From positions 868,001-932,000 of the forward strand of contig CANLUT010000001.1 in assembly GCA_947494335.1 (NCBI GenBank): a DNA stretch of 64,000 nucleotides, given 5' to 3'. The position numbers were made by a program, and so were the translations under genes. Below, piece by piece: positions 9,193 to 18,068 of this stretch. This stretch comes from Oligoflexales bacterium. GTDB lineage: Bacteria > Bdellovibrionota_B > Oligoflexia > Oligoflexales > RGVZ01. Position 1 is the stretch's first letter. The number at the start of each line of letters is the position of its first letter. The notes under the pieces were generated by a model. That model worked only from the letters and a program-made list of their open reading frames with translations. It did no database searches and was not told the DNA's origin.

Positions 9193-9870
9193 TTAAAAAC
9201 TTATTCCTGTGTGAGGCCATATAAGTGAAACGGAAGGATACAGGTTTCTTCCTGGCTTGAGCTCACTCTCCCGTCTCTCTTTGCATCCATCTATATAAGA
9301 GACGTCTTGCACGAGTTTATTTTCAACAGTTTTCAAAGGGTGGTAGTACCGCACCCAATCAATTCCAATAGTCATGTATTTCCATTGCCATTGATTACCC
9401 AGGAACACTTGGATGCCATAGTCCGTGAACGTAATGTGATTTTTTATTCCCGTGATTGTTGTCAGATGATCTTTCAATCGCATTGTCAAAGACACTCATC
9501 AAATAATCCGTAAGAAATCCGTTTCTTCTCTACGCTTATTGATTCCCATGGCGATGTTGAAGCTGTTTCCTAAAAACGATCGAATCATTACGGCTTGGTT
9601 TATCTCAGTAGATGAAGCTAAATCAGTAGCTGTATTGGTCGAATACTCTAGCACATGATTCGTTGTGAGAAAGTATCCAAACCTAAATCCAACCCCTATG
9701 CCATCAGTTAAACCAACGCCTGGAGTCAAATAAAATACTTGTTCTTTGCGCGCAGCGCGACTGTCATCGTTGGATGGCCTATCCGCTTGTGATTCACTTG
9801 CCAAACAGGTTTCAGATCCATAGATAAACAGCGCTAGAAAAATCGCCTTATTTATCTCAAAAATTTTCAT
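9193..9870 (-). pseudogene. Outer-membrane beta-barrel protein gene interrupted by two consecutive in-frame TGA codons
   Basis: Reading from 9870, a signal peptide is followed by barrel strands (FYLTPGVGLTDGIGVGFRFG). The frame then meets TGA TGA at 9496-9501. The same frame continues as VSLTMRLKDHL and goes on to GIQVFLGNQWQWKYMTIGID, ending VSLIWPHTGISF. The GNQWQW segment and terminal Phe are typical of small porin-like barrels in this group. Both halves together give about 225 residues, a normal length. Upstream aaaggt supports the start. The simplest reading is a gene inactivated by nonsense mutation; TGA ends many other genes here, so general recoding is unlikely. Confidence 0.7.
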
Positions 9871-9921
9871 GGGCTGACCTTTCTTAGAAATCTTTTTTGA
9901 CTCTATGAAAACCTGCTCATT

Positions 9922-9935
9922 CAGTTATGTGTCCC
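9922..9935 (-). repeat. REP-like word gggacacataactg, copy 2 (inverted)
   Basis: This is an exact reverse complement of the word at 8162-8175, about 1.75 kb away, between the broken barrel gene and the M20 peptidase. The flanking base extends it to cggggacacataactg. Confidence 0.5.
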
Positions 9936-9954
9936 CGATTTCTGATTTACATAC

Positions 9955-11184
9955 CTAGCGCACAAGAAGGGATTCCAAGAGCAACGTCAGCCATCTCGAC
10001 CGTTCAGCAAATGAGGAAGGAATTAGCACCTCGTTGTCGGTGTGCATACCGCCCCCGTGAGGCCCAACTCCCACGATTAATTTTTTTTTGAGGGCTGCAA
10101 TCTGATTGCCGTCGCTCAGGTAACCAACCGGCTTTGCGGTTAGTGTTATCCCTAATGACTTTGCGATGCTAAAAGCCTTTTCATTAAGCTCTTTAGTCAA
10201 TTCTGGAGGCATGGGATCAGTGCTCACGTCGTAGCTTATGGTTGACGTGAATTCTGACGCTCGCTCTTTAGTCGCTGTGAATACATGGTTTTTGATGAGT
10301 TCTAGTTTTTTTCGCACCTGATTTCGATCTTTGACAGAAGGATACCTAGCGTCGATACGTACACTTGCTTCTTCGCAAATCGTATTGGGGGTTGTCCCTC
10401 CTTGAATGACATCTGGGCTGACACTTAGACGTGCGTGGTATCGGTTTAACTTCTGAATTTCAAGAATCTTGGCTGCTAGCTCGACGCAGGCGTTTAGACC
10501 TTTTTCGGGTTCGAGGCCAGCATGAGCAGCTTTCCCCTTCACGGTCATTCGAATCCAATCCAGCCCTGGGTGTGAAGCTACGAGTGAACCGTCTGGCAGA
10601 CCAGGTTCAAAAATAAGAATCGATTCGACATTAACTGCAAGGCTTTTTAAAATTTCCTTACTTCCGCTAGATCCAGTTTCCTCGTCGTCGTTGAGCACGA
10701 CGATAATATCATTGAGAGCTTTTCCCGTGTTCTTTGACTTCAGATTTTTCAAAAGGTGGACCATCAAGACGATACCGCCTTTCATGTCAATAACGCCTGG
10801 TCCCCTGATTTCTTTCTCTGTTATTTTCAACTCGGGCGAGGGGTTTTTGTCTGGAAAAACCGTGTCGACATGTCCTAAAAACATCACCCGAGGTTGGTCG
10901 CTCTTGCGAAAGCTTAGGACTTTTCTTCCATTAATTCCATTGATGATGGTGGTGCGAAAACCAAGGTTTTCAAACTCCGGAATCAGCCTTTGTCGCATGC
11001 GTTCTTGTCCTTCAATAGATGCAGTCCCCGAATTAATAGCGACGAGATCGCGCAAAAGTTGGGCGCTATCCTTGTCAATGCCAGGACTGAGCAAGCTCGT
11101 TTGAGCGAATATGCTCTTCGGAACGCAAATCATTAACACAAGCGAAAAAAAGTAAAAATTGAATTGAGAGAAGAAATTTTTCAT
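9955..11184 (-). CDS. Secreted M20 family metallopeptidase (glutamate carboxypeptidase-like)
   Basis: The 409-aa protein has an N-terminal signal peptide (cleavage near IFA-QT). The two-zinc site is intact: H105 and D107 in LGHVDTVF, the bridging D133 in GVIDMKGG, the catalytic pair E168-E169 in NDDEETGSSGS, and the late His in GGGMHTDNEV. The dimerisation-domain motif GKAAHAGLEP is also present. This matches carboxypeptidase G2/ArgE-DapE relatives. It probably removes C-terminal residues such as glutamate from peptides or folates in the periplasm. It appears monocistronic. Confidence 0.9.
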   Translation of the reverse strand: MKNFFSQFNFYFFSLVLMICVPKSIFAQTSLLSPGIDKDSAQLLRDLVAINSGTASIEGQERMRQRLIPEFENLGFRTTIINGINGRKVLSFRKSDQPRVMFLGHVDTVFPDKNPSPELKITEKEIRGPGVIDMKGGIVLMVHLLKNLKSKNTGKALNDIIVVLNDDEETGSSGSKEILKSLAVNVESILIFEPGLPDGSLVASHPGLDWIRMTVKGKAAHAGLEPEKGLNACVELAAKILEIQKLNRYHARLSVSPDVIQGGTTPNTICEEASVRIDARYPSVKDRNQVRKKLELIKNHVFTATKERASEFTSTISYDVSTDPMPPELTKELNEKAFSIAKSLGITLTAKPVGYLSDGNQIAALKKKLIVGVGPHGGGMHTDNEVLIPSSFAERSRWLTLLLESLLVR

Positions 11185-11397
11185 AATTAGCCCGCGTTAA
11201 AATATGAATTTTTGCTTCATAATACCTTATCTCAGTTCAAGGAATGTAGCGGTAAAAAGTTTTATAAGAGAAGATGGTGTGCTTGGGGCCTTTTTTTCGG
11301 ATTTCATATTAGGCTAAAATTAATTGCCAAGGGAACCTCATGGGCTTAAACGGCCCCGCCATTTAAGGTGGCATAATTTTACTTCCAAAACTCTAAA

Positions 11398-12054
11398 TTA
11401 ACGCGCCTCTCGCCACAGGGACCAGAATGGTATCTCATTAGATTTTTGTTGTTTAGTGATCTTGTATCCAAGTCGCTGCATGATGGGGATATTGCCGGGG
11501 TTGAATGTCTCGGCATAAACACCACAGCCTGCGAGATCTGCTTGATTGAATATGTGTTGAGCCATTTTTCTGCCAAGGCCTCTGTGCTTTTGTTCCTTTG
11601 CCACACATCCAAGTTCAATGTAGTAGTGCGCTTTTGATGGGCGTGCGACTTTAATGGATTTTGTGAGATTGATTAATCGCTTTAGGCCGTTGATACCTAT
11701 CAATCTAATGAATGTTACGGATTGCAACAGCGACCATAGCGACGGAAGCCGAATACGTTTGGTGTTTAGCGGCGGAAAATAGATCATGATTGCGGCGAGG
11801 TGCTTGTTAATCTTCATAGCGTCGACGCGACCATATTGCATGCCTTCCCGTATAAGATATTCGACGTATTTTTTTAAGATGACCCTGATTTGGCTTCGGG
11901 TCGTGCCTGCAAGAATCGCTTGAACTGACGGATCGTCTGCGAAAGAATTGCTGACGAGATCGACGGCTGGCGCGAGCTCCTCAATTCGTAAAGCCTGTAT
12001 CTTTTTGACCTGTTCCCTTACCGAAGGGGAATGCTTGGGAATAGTTCTGCCCAT
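11398..12054 (-). CDS. GNAT-family N-acetyltransferase
   Basis: The 218-aa protein shows the GNAT core in its C-terminal half: a beta strand (YYIELGCVAKEQ) followed by the acetyl-CoA pyrophosphate loop QKHRGLGRKM and helix, then the usual late NPGNIPIMQRLGYK segment. The substrate is unknown. The ATG at 12054 lies within the 3' end of the upstream gene, overlapping by 37 bp, so the two are probably co-expressed. A shorter start is possible but less well supported. Confidence 0.8.
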   Translation of the reverse strand: MGRTIPKHSPSVREQVKKIQALRIEELAPAVDLVSNSFADDPSVQAILAGTTRSQIRVILKKYVEYLIREGMQYGRVDAMKINKHLAAIMIYFPPLNTKRIRLPSLWSLLQSVTFIRLIGINGLKRLINLTKSIKVARPSKAHYYIELGCVAKEQKHRGLGRKMAQHIFNQADLAGCGVYAETFNPGNIPIMQRLGYKITKQQKSNEIPFWSLWREAR

Positions 12055-12686
12055 AAATTCCTCGTGTTTTTTGTTAAGCTCTTTTCCGAGGGTACATAGA
12101 GGCTATTTTCCGGAACGAGAAGTTTTGCATAAATGGCCTCAAACACTCTTTTAGTGACGCCAGGACTAACCATGTCACGGTCGTTTCCAGGGATAATTCC
12201 CACGAGCTTGTATCCAGTTTTTTCAGCGATGACTTGATTGGAGGGAGCTCTGAGTGTCGATATATAGAATGCTAGCTCTAGGCCCATCATACGTCCTACT
12301 TCTGCAATCAATACGGACGGCAGACAAGAAATTCCACTTCGTGTGTGACGATGGTTTGTGGCGATGACGCCTAACGGGGAGGTGATAGTCAGTGCTGACT
12401 CGTTTTTTTCAAGAAAAATACAGCCTGCTAACTCTCCAGAGCTTTCGTGTCTGAATACAATTGGAAGAAAAAATCGCTTTCTCGGTGGCAGATCACCGGG
12501 AAGCAGAGTGGTCTTGTAAAAGTCTGTCCTAAGAAATCGGCTTTCGCATCCAGCCTGTATGTCAGGGTACCACTCAGTGAGTAATTTTATAAAATGAGTG
12601 ACATCGTCCGGATTTAACAGTTCTAGCCTGTAGCCTCGCGGCATCCGGACGATTGACTCTATTTCTTCGATCGCTGGCCAATCCAT
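12018..12686 (-). CDS. Probable GNAT-like protein
   Basis: This 222-aa protein has no signal peptide. It has GNAT-like features: a strand ELAGCIFLEKN, then a helix-rich segment, and a C-terminal piece (SNQVIAEKTGYKLVGIIPG) matching the end of acetyltransferase domains. The canonical Q/RxxGxG/A loop is not clear, so enzymatic activity is uncertain. It overlaps the next GNAT gene by 37 bp, making a tandem GNAT pair. The ribosome site upstream of 12686 is weak. Confidence 0.6.
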   Translation of the reverse strand: MDWPAIEEIESIVRMPRGYRLELLNPDDVTHFIKLLTEWYPDIQAGCESRFLRTDFYKTTLLPGDLPPRKRFFLPIVFRHESSGELAGCIFLEKNESALTITSPLGVIATNHRHTRSGISCLPSVLIAEVGRMMGLELAFYISTLRAPSNQVIAEKTGYKLVGIIPGNDRDMVSPGVTKRVFEAIYAKLLVPENSLYVPSEKSLTKNTRNLWAELFPSIPLR

Positions 12687-12702
12687 ATGAGCTTTCGTAA
12701 AT

Positions 12703-13098
12703 CTAATTTACGCGGCTGATGGTTGTTGTGCAAAAATCGCCACTCTTGGTCGTGTGATCAGTGAGGTTGTGATAGAGTATGTAAACGAGATTTCTGCTTG
12801 GATTTAAGCCAATTTCTGTTAATGGCTCACCACTCGTACCGATTGGGTTGCCTGTTAGAGGGCCCCGAATGGCGCTGCCGTTGTCAAAGATGATTTTACC
12901 GGTCCCCATCTGGAAAATGCCGGCACTGGTTTTGAAATATAATATGTAGCTCTTCGCATCCCGATCAAAATTGAATTGTAAATTATTACAGCGAGCAATC
13001 CAGGTCTCGGCGTGTAGTGCTGTGGCTGTTAGGCTTAAAATGACTGCTGCGGTGGCTTTTAACCTAAAATTTTTCATCCAATTTGATCGATTTTTCAT
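12703..13098 (-). CDS. Small secreted protein of unknown function
   Basis: This 131-aa protein has a signal peptide ending near ALHA-ET. The mature part (about 100 residues) is predicted mostly beta, with two cysteines (ARCNN near the N-terminus and GDFCTT near the C-terminus) that could form a disulfide. The start is supported by aaagga 9 bp upstream. An internal ATG seven codons later is an alternative. It lies 16 bp upstream of the GNAT pair on the same strand, so co-transcription is possible. I do not recognise the family. Confidence 0.6.
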   Translation of the reverse strand: MKNRSNWMKNFRLKATAAVILSLTATALHAETWIARCNNLQFNFDRDAKSYILYFKTSAGIFQMGTGKIIFDNGSAIRGPLTGNPIGTSGEPLTEIGLNPSRNLVYILYHNLTDHTTKSGDFCTTTISRVN

Positions 13099-13273
13099 GA
13101 TTGTGTTTCCTTTGTGCGTTGATAACTAGTTCCGCTACGCGCCCAAGACAAAGCCTAATGATGCACAGCTTGTGCCAGCACCTGTATGGCTTGTGAAGAT
13201 TACATTGCAACCGCTTGTATGGTTGCTGCAAATGAAGCAAGCTGAGCGTTTAAATCAGGGTAGAGCAGGAAGA

Positions 13274-13298
13274 ATTAATTAGTGCCACCCGACTGATT
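13274..13298 (+). repeat. 25-bp direct repeat, copy A
   Basis: The repeat attaattagtgccacccgac followed by tgatt recurs exactly at 13323-13347, 49 bp downstream. The inner word ccgactgattcgc (13289-13301) is repeated inverted at 13385-13397. Confidence 0.7.
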
Positions 13299-13322
13299 CG
13301 CTAATTCATTAGTTAGTGCATC

Positions 13323-13347
13323 ATTAATTAGTGCCACCCGACTGATT
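13323..13347 (+). repeat. 25-bp direct repeat, copy B, with hairpin
   Basis: This is an identical copy of 13274-13298. Within and after it gccaccc (13333-13339) can pair with gggtggc (13357-13363), a 7-bp stem. No transposase lies nearby. Confidence 0.7.
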
Positions 13348-13618
13348 TTCAATTTGGGGTGGCCTCAATTGATAGATGCCAAATGCGAATCAGTCGGCCC
13401 CTTGGCTCAGACGGACAGTGTCCACAAGGGACGTATGATGCTGGCGGTGCTGTGGGATATCTGCCGCTGAGTTGCACCAATGCAAGCCATACTGCATGCG
13501 TACGATAAGTGGATGCTGTTTTATCAAAGGATGCGGCAATGATTGGGGCGAAGACTTGCCACTAGAACTCTCTCAAGTAGAGTCCGCTTTTCGTTTAGTG
13601 ATCTACGCCTACAAGCAT

Positions 13619-14506
13619 TTAAAACGGTATAAATAAGTGCGTTGCATACATCGTTGTGTTTCCACCGTCTTTACCGCTGTAAAGGCCCATAAGATTACTT
13701 GAAACACTCCAAGTAAACCAAGGTAGTTTCACCAACTCGAGGCCTATTGTTCCGCCGATTGCGAACAGAGAGCGACTGAAGAGTCGTGAGTATCCGTATG
13801 TGAGGCCTGCATAGGGATTGGCAAAGGAGCGGTAACCACCGCCAAAAATTGATGAGTAGAAGTTGTGTCCGATCAGAACGATCGATGAGCCTGAAGAGTT
13901 TGGCTCTTTGGCTGTGGCGGATGCACTGGTTTCGTTTCCAGACTCCTTTTTCGTTTCCTTCAGCAAAATGATGGATAGCTGTGCCCACTGACCTCTCGGA
14001 CTAAGAGTGATTCCAGCTCCTGACATGCTGCGACTTTTATCGTTGCTGAGGTTGAGGTTCAAGTTTGCTGCAGCAACGCCGGCAAAAAGACGTCCTTGGC
14101 TTCGTGAATCGGCGAAGTTTTCGTTTCGTTGATCAGCCATAGAAAGCTTAATTCGGACAGATGTGAGATCTGCATTAACTTCAGAGTTCTCGCCGCGCAC
14201 GCTACCGAGTTGGCGAAATTTCTCCATCATGTCATCCACAGCATTTGGAGCGACGACGATTATATAAGTTGCCGTTTGATTGTTGTATTGGTCTCTCCAA
14301 ATCTGACGTTTTTCAATTTTCCCACCATTATTTTTGACAATTTTATCAGCGCTGACCGACGCTTTTTCAGCATTGTCTACGACTAAGTCAATCGTTATGT
14401 CAGGTGTAATGTCTCGTTTTGCTGCAGGTTGAGCGGAGGACATTGCAGAAGGGGAAACTAGAGCCACTGCGATCAGGTTTCGCACGCACCACTTTTTGAT
14501 AGACAT
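13619..14506 (-). CDS. Secreted protein: DUF4349-like domain joined to a C-terminal beta-barrel-like region
   Basis: A signal peptide (about residues 1-25) precedes residues 35-130, which follow the DUF4349 pattern: a strand DITIDLVVDN, a helix, NNGGKIEKRQIW, a second alternation ending FRQLGSVRGENS, then NADLTSVRIKLS. The second half (residues 140-295) alternates hydrophobic residues like membrane beta strands, with many Gly/Tyr, and ends in THLFIPF, an outer-membrane-type C-terminus. DUF4349 proteins usually continue into a membrane helix instead, so this architecture is unusual. The Shine-Dalgarno agagga supports the start. Function is unknown. Confidence 0.65.
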   Translation of the reverse strand: MSIKKWCVRNLIAVALVSPSAMSSAQPAAKRDITPDITIDLVVDNAEKASVSADKIVKNNGGKIEKRQIWRDQYNNQTATYIIVVAPNAVDDMMEKFRQLGSVRGENSEVNADLTSVRIKLSMADQRNENFADSRSQGRLFAGVAAANLNLNLSNDKSRSMSGAGITLSPRGQWAQLSIILLKETKKESGNETSASATAKEPNSSGSSIVLIGHNFYSSIFGGGYRSFANPYAGLTYGYSRLFSRSLFAIGGTIGLELVKLPWFTWSVSSNLMGLYSGKDGGNTTMYATHLFIPF

Positions 14507-14600
14507 AGGTAAAATCCTCTTTTGGTTGCAGAGTTCACCTATATTTTAACTTATGTGCGGGCGGTAGTCATGATCCCGGCATATTTTTATGTATGAAAGA

Positions 14601-15995
14601 TCAAACCGTACTAGATGATCCAAGCTGTTCCAGGGTCTTTCTCCTGAAGGCAAATATGGTCTTCACGTCGTTTTTGACCATCGGTAACGCGACATCTCCA
14701 AGAGGCCAGACATACATTTTGTATATCACGCGGTCGGTCATGAGAGTGCCGCCTGCCAGGGGTTCAAATGAATGTGTATGATGCCAGATGCGGTAGGGAC
14801 CTTTGAGCTGGGTGTCTACAAATTTTCGCGGCGGGTCCCAGTCTTCAATTCGTGTGCGCCAAGAGACGGGCATACCCTTGATCTTTAGCCGGTAGTCGAT
14901 CAGCAACCCTGACTTCATTTCATCTGAGGACTTCCTGGTTATGCGAAAGTTCAGCCAAGGTGGCGTAATTTTTTCCAGGTTTTCGGCGGCGGAGAAGAAC
15001 GGAAAATTATCTTCAGGTGTTCCTGGAAGCCATTGTCGGGCTGTAAATACGCGCGCTCCACGCGGAATTTTCTGGTCAATTAAATCCAGCAAGGCATTTG
15101 CGGGGTCAGTGAATTGAAACTTAAATCCACTTTCAATAAGTTTCTGTGGGATAACGGCAGAACTTGCGGTCAGTATGCTGCTCATTTCTCCAAAGGCAAG
15201 CTTCAAAGCCAAAGGCGGCACGGGCATGGCTGACGGCATCTTCATAGCCTTTCCAAGATGCTTGCTGAATGTTGCGTTGGTGACTGGTTCAGAAGCCACT
15301 AGGTTAACAGGGCCCTGCATGCCTGGCGTATCGATGCAGTGAATGATGGCGCGCACAGCGTCTTTGATGTGGATCCAACTCATCATTTGCTTGCCGCTAC
15401 CGATGGGGCCGCCGACGCCATAATAAAAAGGATTCATCATCTCCGGGAGCGCTCCACTGTCACCTGACAAGACAACACCGAATCGGGCGAACACTTTACG
15501 GATACCTGGATCATTAGCACTGGCTGCGGCCTCCCAATCCCGGCAGACGTCTGCTAGAAATCCAGTGCCCGCTGGTGATGACTCGTTAAATCCTGTTTTA
15601 GCCGATACGTTGTCAGGCGATGGACCGTAAATACCTATTGCCGATGCGTTAATCCAAAGACTTGGTTTTTTCGACAAGCTCTGCACAGATGAGATCAGTT
15701 GCTTTGTCGAGTTGACGCGGGAATCGTAGATGCGTTGCTTTGATTTCCTGGTCCAACGCTGGGCCACGGGTTCTCCAGCGAGGTGGATCACGACATCAAA
15801 CCCCTCAGACTTGGGGTCTAATGTGTCTTTAGCGATTGGCGTCTTGTGATTCCAAGCAATACACCGAGCTGGAAATGACAACTCAACGGAGCGTCCAGAG
15901 CGTGTCAAGGCTGTAAGGGCGTGACCTGATCTTGCCAACTCAATGCCCAAATGATTGCCAATTAAACCAGTGGCTCCTGTGATCAAGATTTTCAT
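14601..15995 (-). CDS. TIGR01777-family epimerase fused to a C-terminal SRPBCC (START-like) domain
   Basis: The start at 15995 (MKILITGATGLIG) is preceded by aaaggat. It is preferred over an upstream in-frame start at 16037 because the Rossmann fold begins right there. Residues 1-300 are a short-chain-dehydrogenase-like epimerase of the YfcH/TIGR01777 type: GATGLIG nucleotide loop, VIHLAGEPVAQRW, INASAIGIYG and SWIHIKDAV. Residues about 315-465 look like an SRPBCC ligand-binding domain (FTARQWLPGTPEDNFPFFS, then WKTRIEDW-type strands and SFEPLAGGTLMTDRV). Both parts occur linked in other bacteria. The ligand and reaction are unknown. Confidence 0.85.
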   Translation of the reverse strand: MKILITGATGLIGNHLGIELARSGHALTALTRSGRSVELSFPARCIAWNHKTPIAKDTLDPKSEGFDVVIHLAGEPVAQRWTRKSKQRIYDSRVNSTKQLISSVQSLSKKPSLWINASAIGIYGPSPDNVSAKTGFNESSPAGTGFLADVCRDWEAAASANDPGIRKVFARFGVVLSGDSGALPEMMNPFYYGVGGPIGSGKQMMSWIHIKDAVRAIIHCIDTPGMQGPVNLVASEPVTNATFSKHLGKAMKMPSAMPVPPLALKLAFGEMSSILTASSAVIPQKLIESGFKFQFTDPANALLDLIDQKIPRGARVFTARQWLPGTPEDNFPFFSAAENLEKITPPWLNFRITRKSSDEMKSGLLIDYRLKIKGMPVSWRTRIEDWDPPRKFVDTQLKGPYRIWHHTHSFEPLAGGTLMTDRVIYKMYVWPLGDVALPMVKNDVKTIFAFRRKTLEQLGSSSTV

Positions 15996-16079
15996 GGGCG
16001 GTATCCTTTTTGCGTGGGGTTGGCGTAGACGGTTCAATGATGCGGGTTTATCATGGTGCGAGTTAAGCTCGAGGGTTTT

Positions 16080-17864
16080 ATGTCAGATGTTATGGTGAAA
16101 CACGATCAAGCTCACGCCGCGTCCCCGCTCAGCCGGCTCTTTAGTTATAGCAAAAATTATCGCGCTATGGCCATACGTGCCAGCTTGTACAGTGTGTTGA
16201 ACAAGTTTTTTGATGTGATGCCAGAGATTTTGATCGGCGTGGCGATCGACGTTGTGGTTCGCCGGGAAACCTCATTTTTGGCACATTTGGGCGTACAAAG
16301 CCCGATTGTTCAAATTGTCGCGTTGGCTGGCTTGACGCTTGTGATTTGGATCTGTGAATCCCTCTTTGAGTACCTCTACGGGGTGCATTGGCAAAACTTG
16401 GCGCAAATGGTGCAACATGATTTACGCCTCGATGCATACCGTCATATGCAGTCTCTAGATATGGACTGGTTTGATGAACGGCACTCTGGACAGCTAGTTT
16501 CGATTCTTAACGATGATATCAATCAGCTCGAACGTTTTCTAAATGTCGGTGCAAATAGCATATTGCAGGTAGCATCTGCAGTGATCTTTATCGGCGCTGT
16601 TTTCTTTTATATTGCTCCCGATGTTGCCTGTGTCGCAATACTTCCCATTCCCGTAATTATTTGGGGTGCTAGCCGTTATAAAAAATTAGCCGAGCCACTC
16701 TATGCCGATGTTCGTGAGAAGGCTGCCAAGATTGGCGCTCGCCTGACGAGTAATATTTCTGGAATTGCGACAATTAAAGCCTTTGCAGCCGAGACAGCAG
16801 AAGCAAAAACGGTCGCAGGCCTATCCAATGACTACGTTGGCGCGAACAAAGCAGCCATCAAGCTAAACTCGGCATTTACGCCCATTATTCGCATGGCGGT
16901 CTTATCAGGATTTGTTGCAACCCTAATATTAGCGGGCATTAAAGCCATTCGTGGCGAGCTTCCGGTGGGAAGTTTCGGTATTCTCGTGTTTTTGACGCAA
17001 CGTCTGCTATGGCCCTTCACAAGCCTCGGGCAAACCGTTGACCTTTATCAACGGGCAATGGCCTCCTGTGACCGAGTCATGGATTTATTGCGGGTTCCCG
17101 TTCGTGTCGAGAGAGGGGATTCGTCACTCGATATGGCATCCGTAAGAGGGGAGATAGCCTTCCGCCAGGTCCAATTTTCCTACAAAGATCGGGATATGTT
17201 GTTTGATGGGCTTTCCTTTGAGATCCCGTCTGGCAGTACCGTGGCCTTAGTAGGGACAACCGGCTCCGGCAAAAGTTCCGTGGCAAAGCTTTTGCTTCGG
17301 TTTCATGAGCCAAGTGGTGGGTCTATTTTGCTCGATGGTCGGGATATAGCGGATCTAAGAGTGGCGGATCTTCGTCGGGCTATCGGATTTGTGAGTCAGG
17401 ACGTTTTCCTGTTCAGCGATACAATTGCTGCAAATATCTCTTACGGACTGGATGGCGTTTCTGACTCAGAAATCCGTCGAGCGGCAAAGCTTGCCGCGGC
17501 AGCTGAATTTATTGAAGCGTTGCCTCAAGGCTATCAGACCGTGGTCGGGGAGCGTGGTCAGCGTCTATCCGGTGGCCAAAAGCAGAGGATTGGTCTGGCG
17601 CGAGCCTTGATTAAAAATCCACCAGTTCTTATTCTTGATGAGGCCACGTCGGCCGTGGACAATGAAACCGAGCGTCTTATTCAGGAGTCTATGGAGACGA
17701 TTCGCAAGGGGCGAACGGTACTTATCATCGCACACCGGCTGTCGACCATTCGTAACGCAGATCTGATTTTGGTCATGAATCAGGGGGTTATTGTTGAGTC
17801 CGGGACTTATGAGCAGTTGATCGGTAGAGATAGTGTTTTTGCCGCGCTATCAAAACTGACTTAA
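16080..17864 (+). CDS. ABC exporter, fused membrane and ATPase domains (MsbA/MDR type)
   Basis: I chose the ATG at 16080, with gaggg five bases upstream, over one 27 bp earlier. Residues about 25-310 form a six-helix type-1 exporter membrane domain. The ATPase follows with every motif intact: Walker A GTTGSGKSS, Q-loop FVSQDVFLF, signature LSGGQKQR, Walker B VLILDEAT with the catalytic Glu, and H-loop IIAHRLST. The protein should work as a homodimer exporting a lipid, peptide or drug. No cargo gene is adjacent. It is divergent from the epimerase gene. Confidence 0.93.
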   Translation: MSDVMVKHDQAHAASPLSRLFSYSKNYRAMAIRASLYSVLNKFFDVMPEILIGVAIDVVVRRETSFLAHLGVQSPIVQIVALAGLTLVIWICESLFEYLYGVHWQNLAQMVQHDLRLDAYRHMQSLDMDWFDERHSGQLVSILNDDINQLERFLNVGANSILQVASAVIFIGAVFFYIAPDVACVAILPIPVIIWGASRYKKLAEPLYADVREKAAKIGARLTSNISGIATIKAFAAETAEAKTVAGLSNDYVGANKAAIKLNSAFTPIIRMAVLSGFVATLILAGIKAIRGELPVGSFGILVFLTQRLLWPFTSLGQTVDLYQRAMASCDRVMDLLRVPVRVERGDSSLDMASVRGEIAFRQVQFSYKDRDMLFDGLSFEIPSGSTVALVGTTGSGKSSVAKLLLRFHEPSGGSILLDGRDIADLRVADLRRAIGFVSQDVFLFSDTIAANISYGLDGVSDSEIRRAAKLAAAAEFIEALPQGYQTVVGERGQRLSGGQKQRIGLARALIKNPPVLILDEATSAVDNETERLIQESMETIRKGRTVLIIAHRLSTIRNADLILVMNQGVIVESGTYEQLIGRDSVFAALSKLT

Positions 17865-18001
17865 GCCGTAGTGTTTGGCGATCCTTTTCGATTTGCGGTC
17901 AGTTTGACGGGGGCATTGGGTTGTTTGGTCGCTCCTTTCTGTTGGTCTGCCAAGGCAGACTTCGCAACGTCGCTAAATTTGTTACGTGTAGCCAACCTTT
18001 T

Positions 18002-18025
18002 ACCCCTGTGATATCAGGGGTGCTT
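18002..18025 (+). terminator. Probable terminator after the ABC exporter
   Basis: A 7-bp stem acccctg/caggggt with loop tgatat is followed by gctttt. It lies between the exporter and the POT transporter and suggests separate transcripts. Confidence 0.5.
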
Positions 18026-18068
18026 TTGTGGCAGTGTAAGTCTTTTTAAATTAATCGGGGGTAGCACC

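Larger units (their letters stand above)
13099..13618. other. 520-bp intergenic region with repeats, no confident gene
   Basis: The region carries a 25-bp direct repeat with a third inverted partial copy (listed separately) and a small hairpin gcaacc/ggttgc near 13208-13227. A 46-codon plus-strand frame (13496-13636, ATG start) reads acceptably but has no ribosome site and runs into the end of the opposite gene, so I do not call it. The region could be promoter DNA plus a decayed insertion. Confidence 0.5.

Noticed and set aside
9496-9501. TGA TGA as a recoded sense codon or selenocysteine
   Set aside because: TGA is the normal stop of several other genes in the window (for example the 2337 PepSY gene) and no selenocysteine-type hairpin is seen downstream; nonsense mutation is simpler.
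8162-9935. A small insertion sequence bounded by terminal inverted repeats
   Set aside because: No transposase is encoded inside and no target-site duplication is visible.
13496-13636. 46-codon plus-strand ORF (MRTISGCCFI...)
   Set aside because: It has no ribosome site, overlaps the 3' end of the opposite gene and lacks any recognisable domain; kept as a note only.
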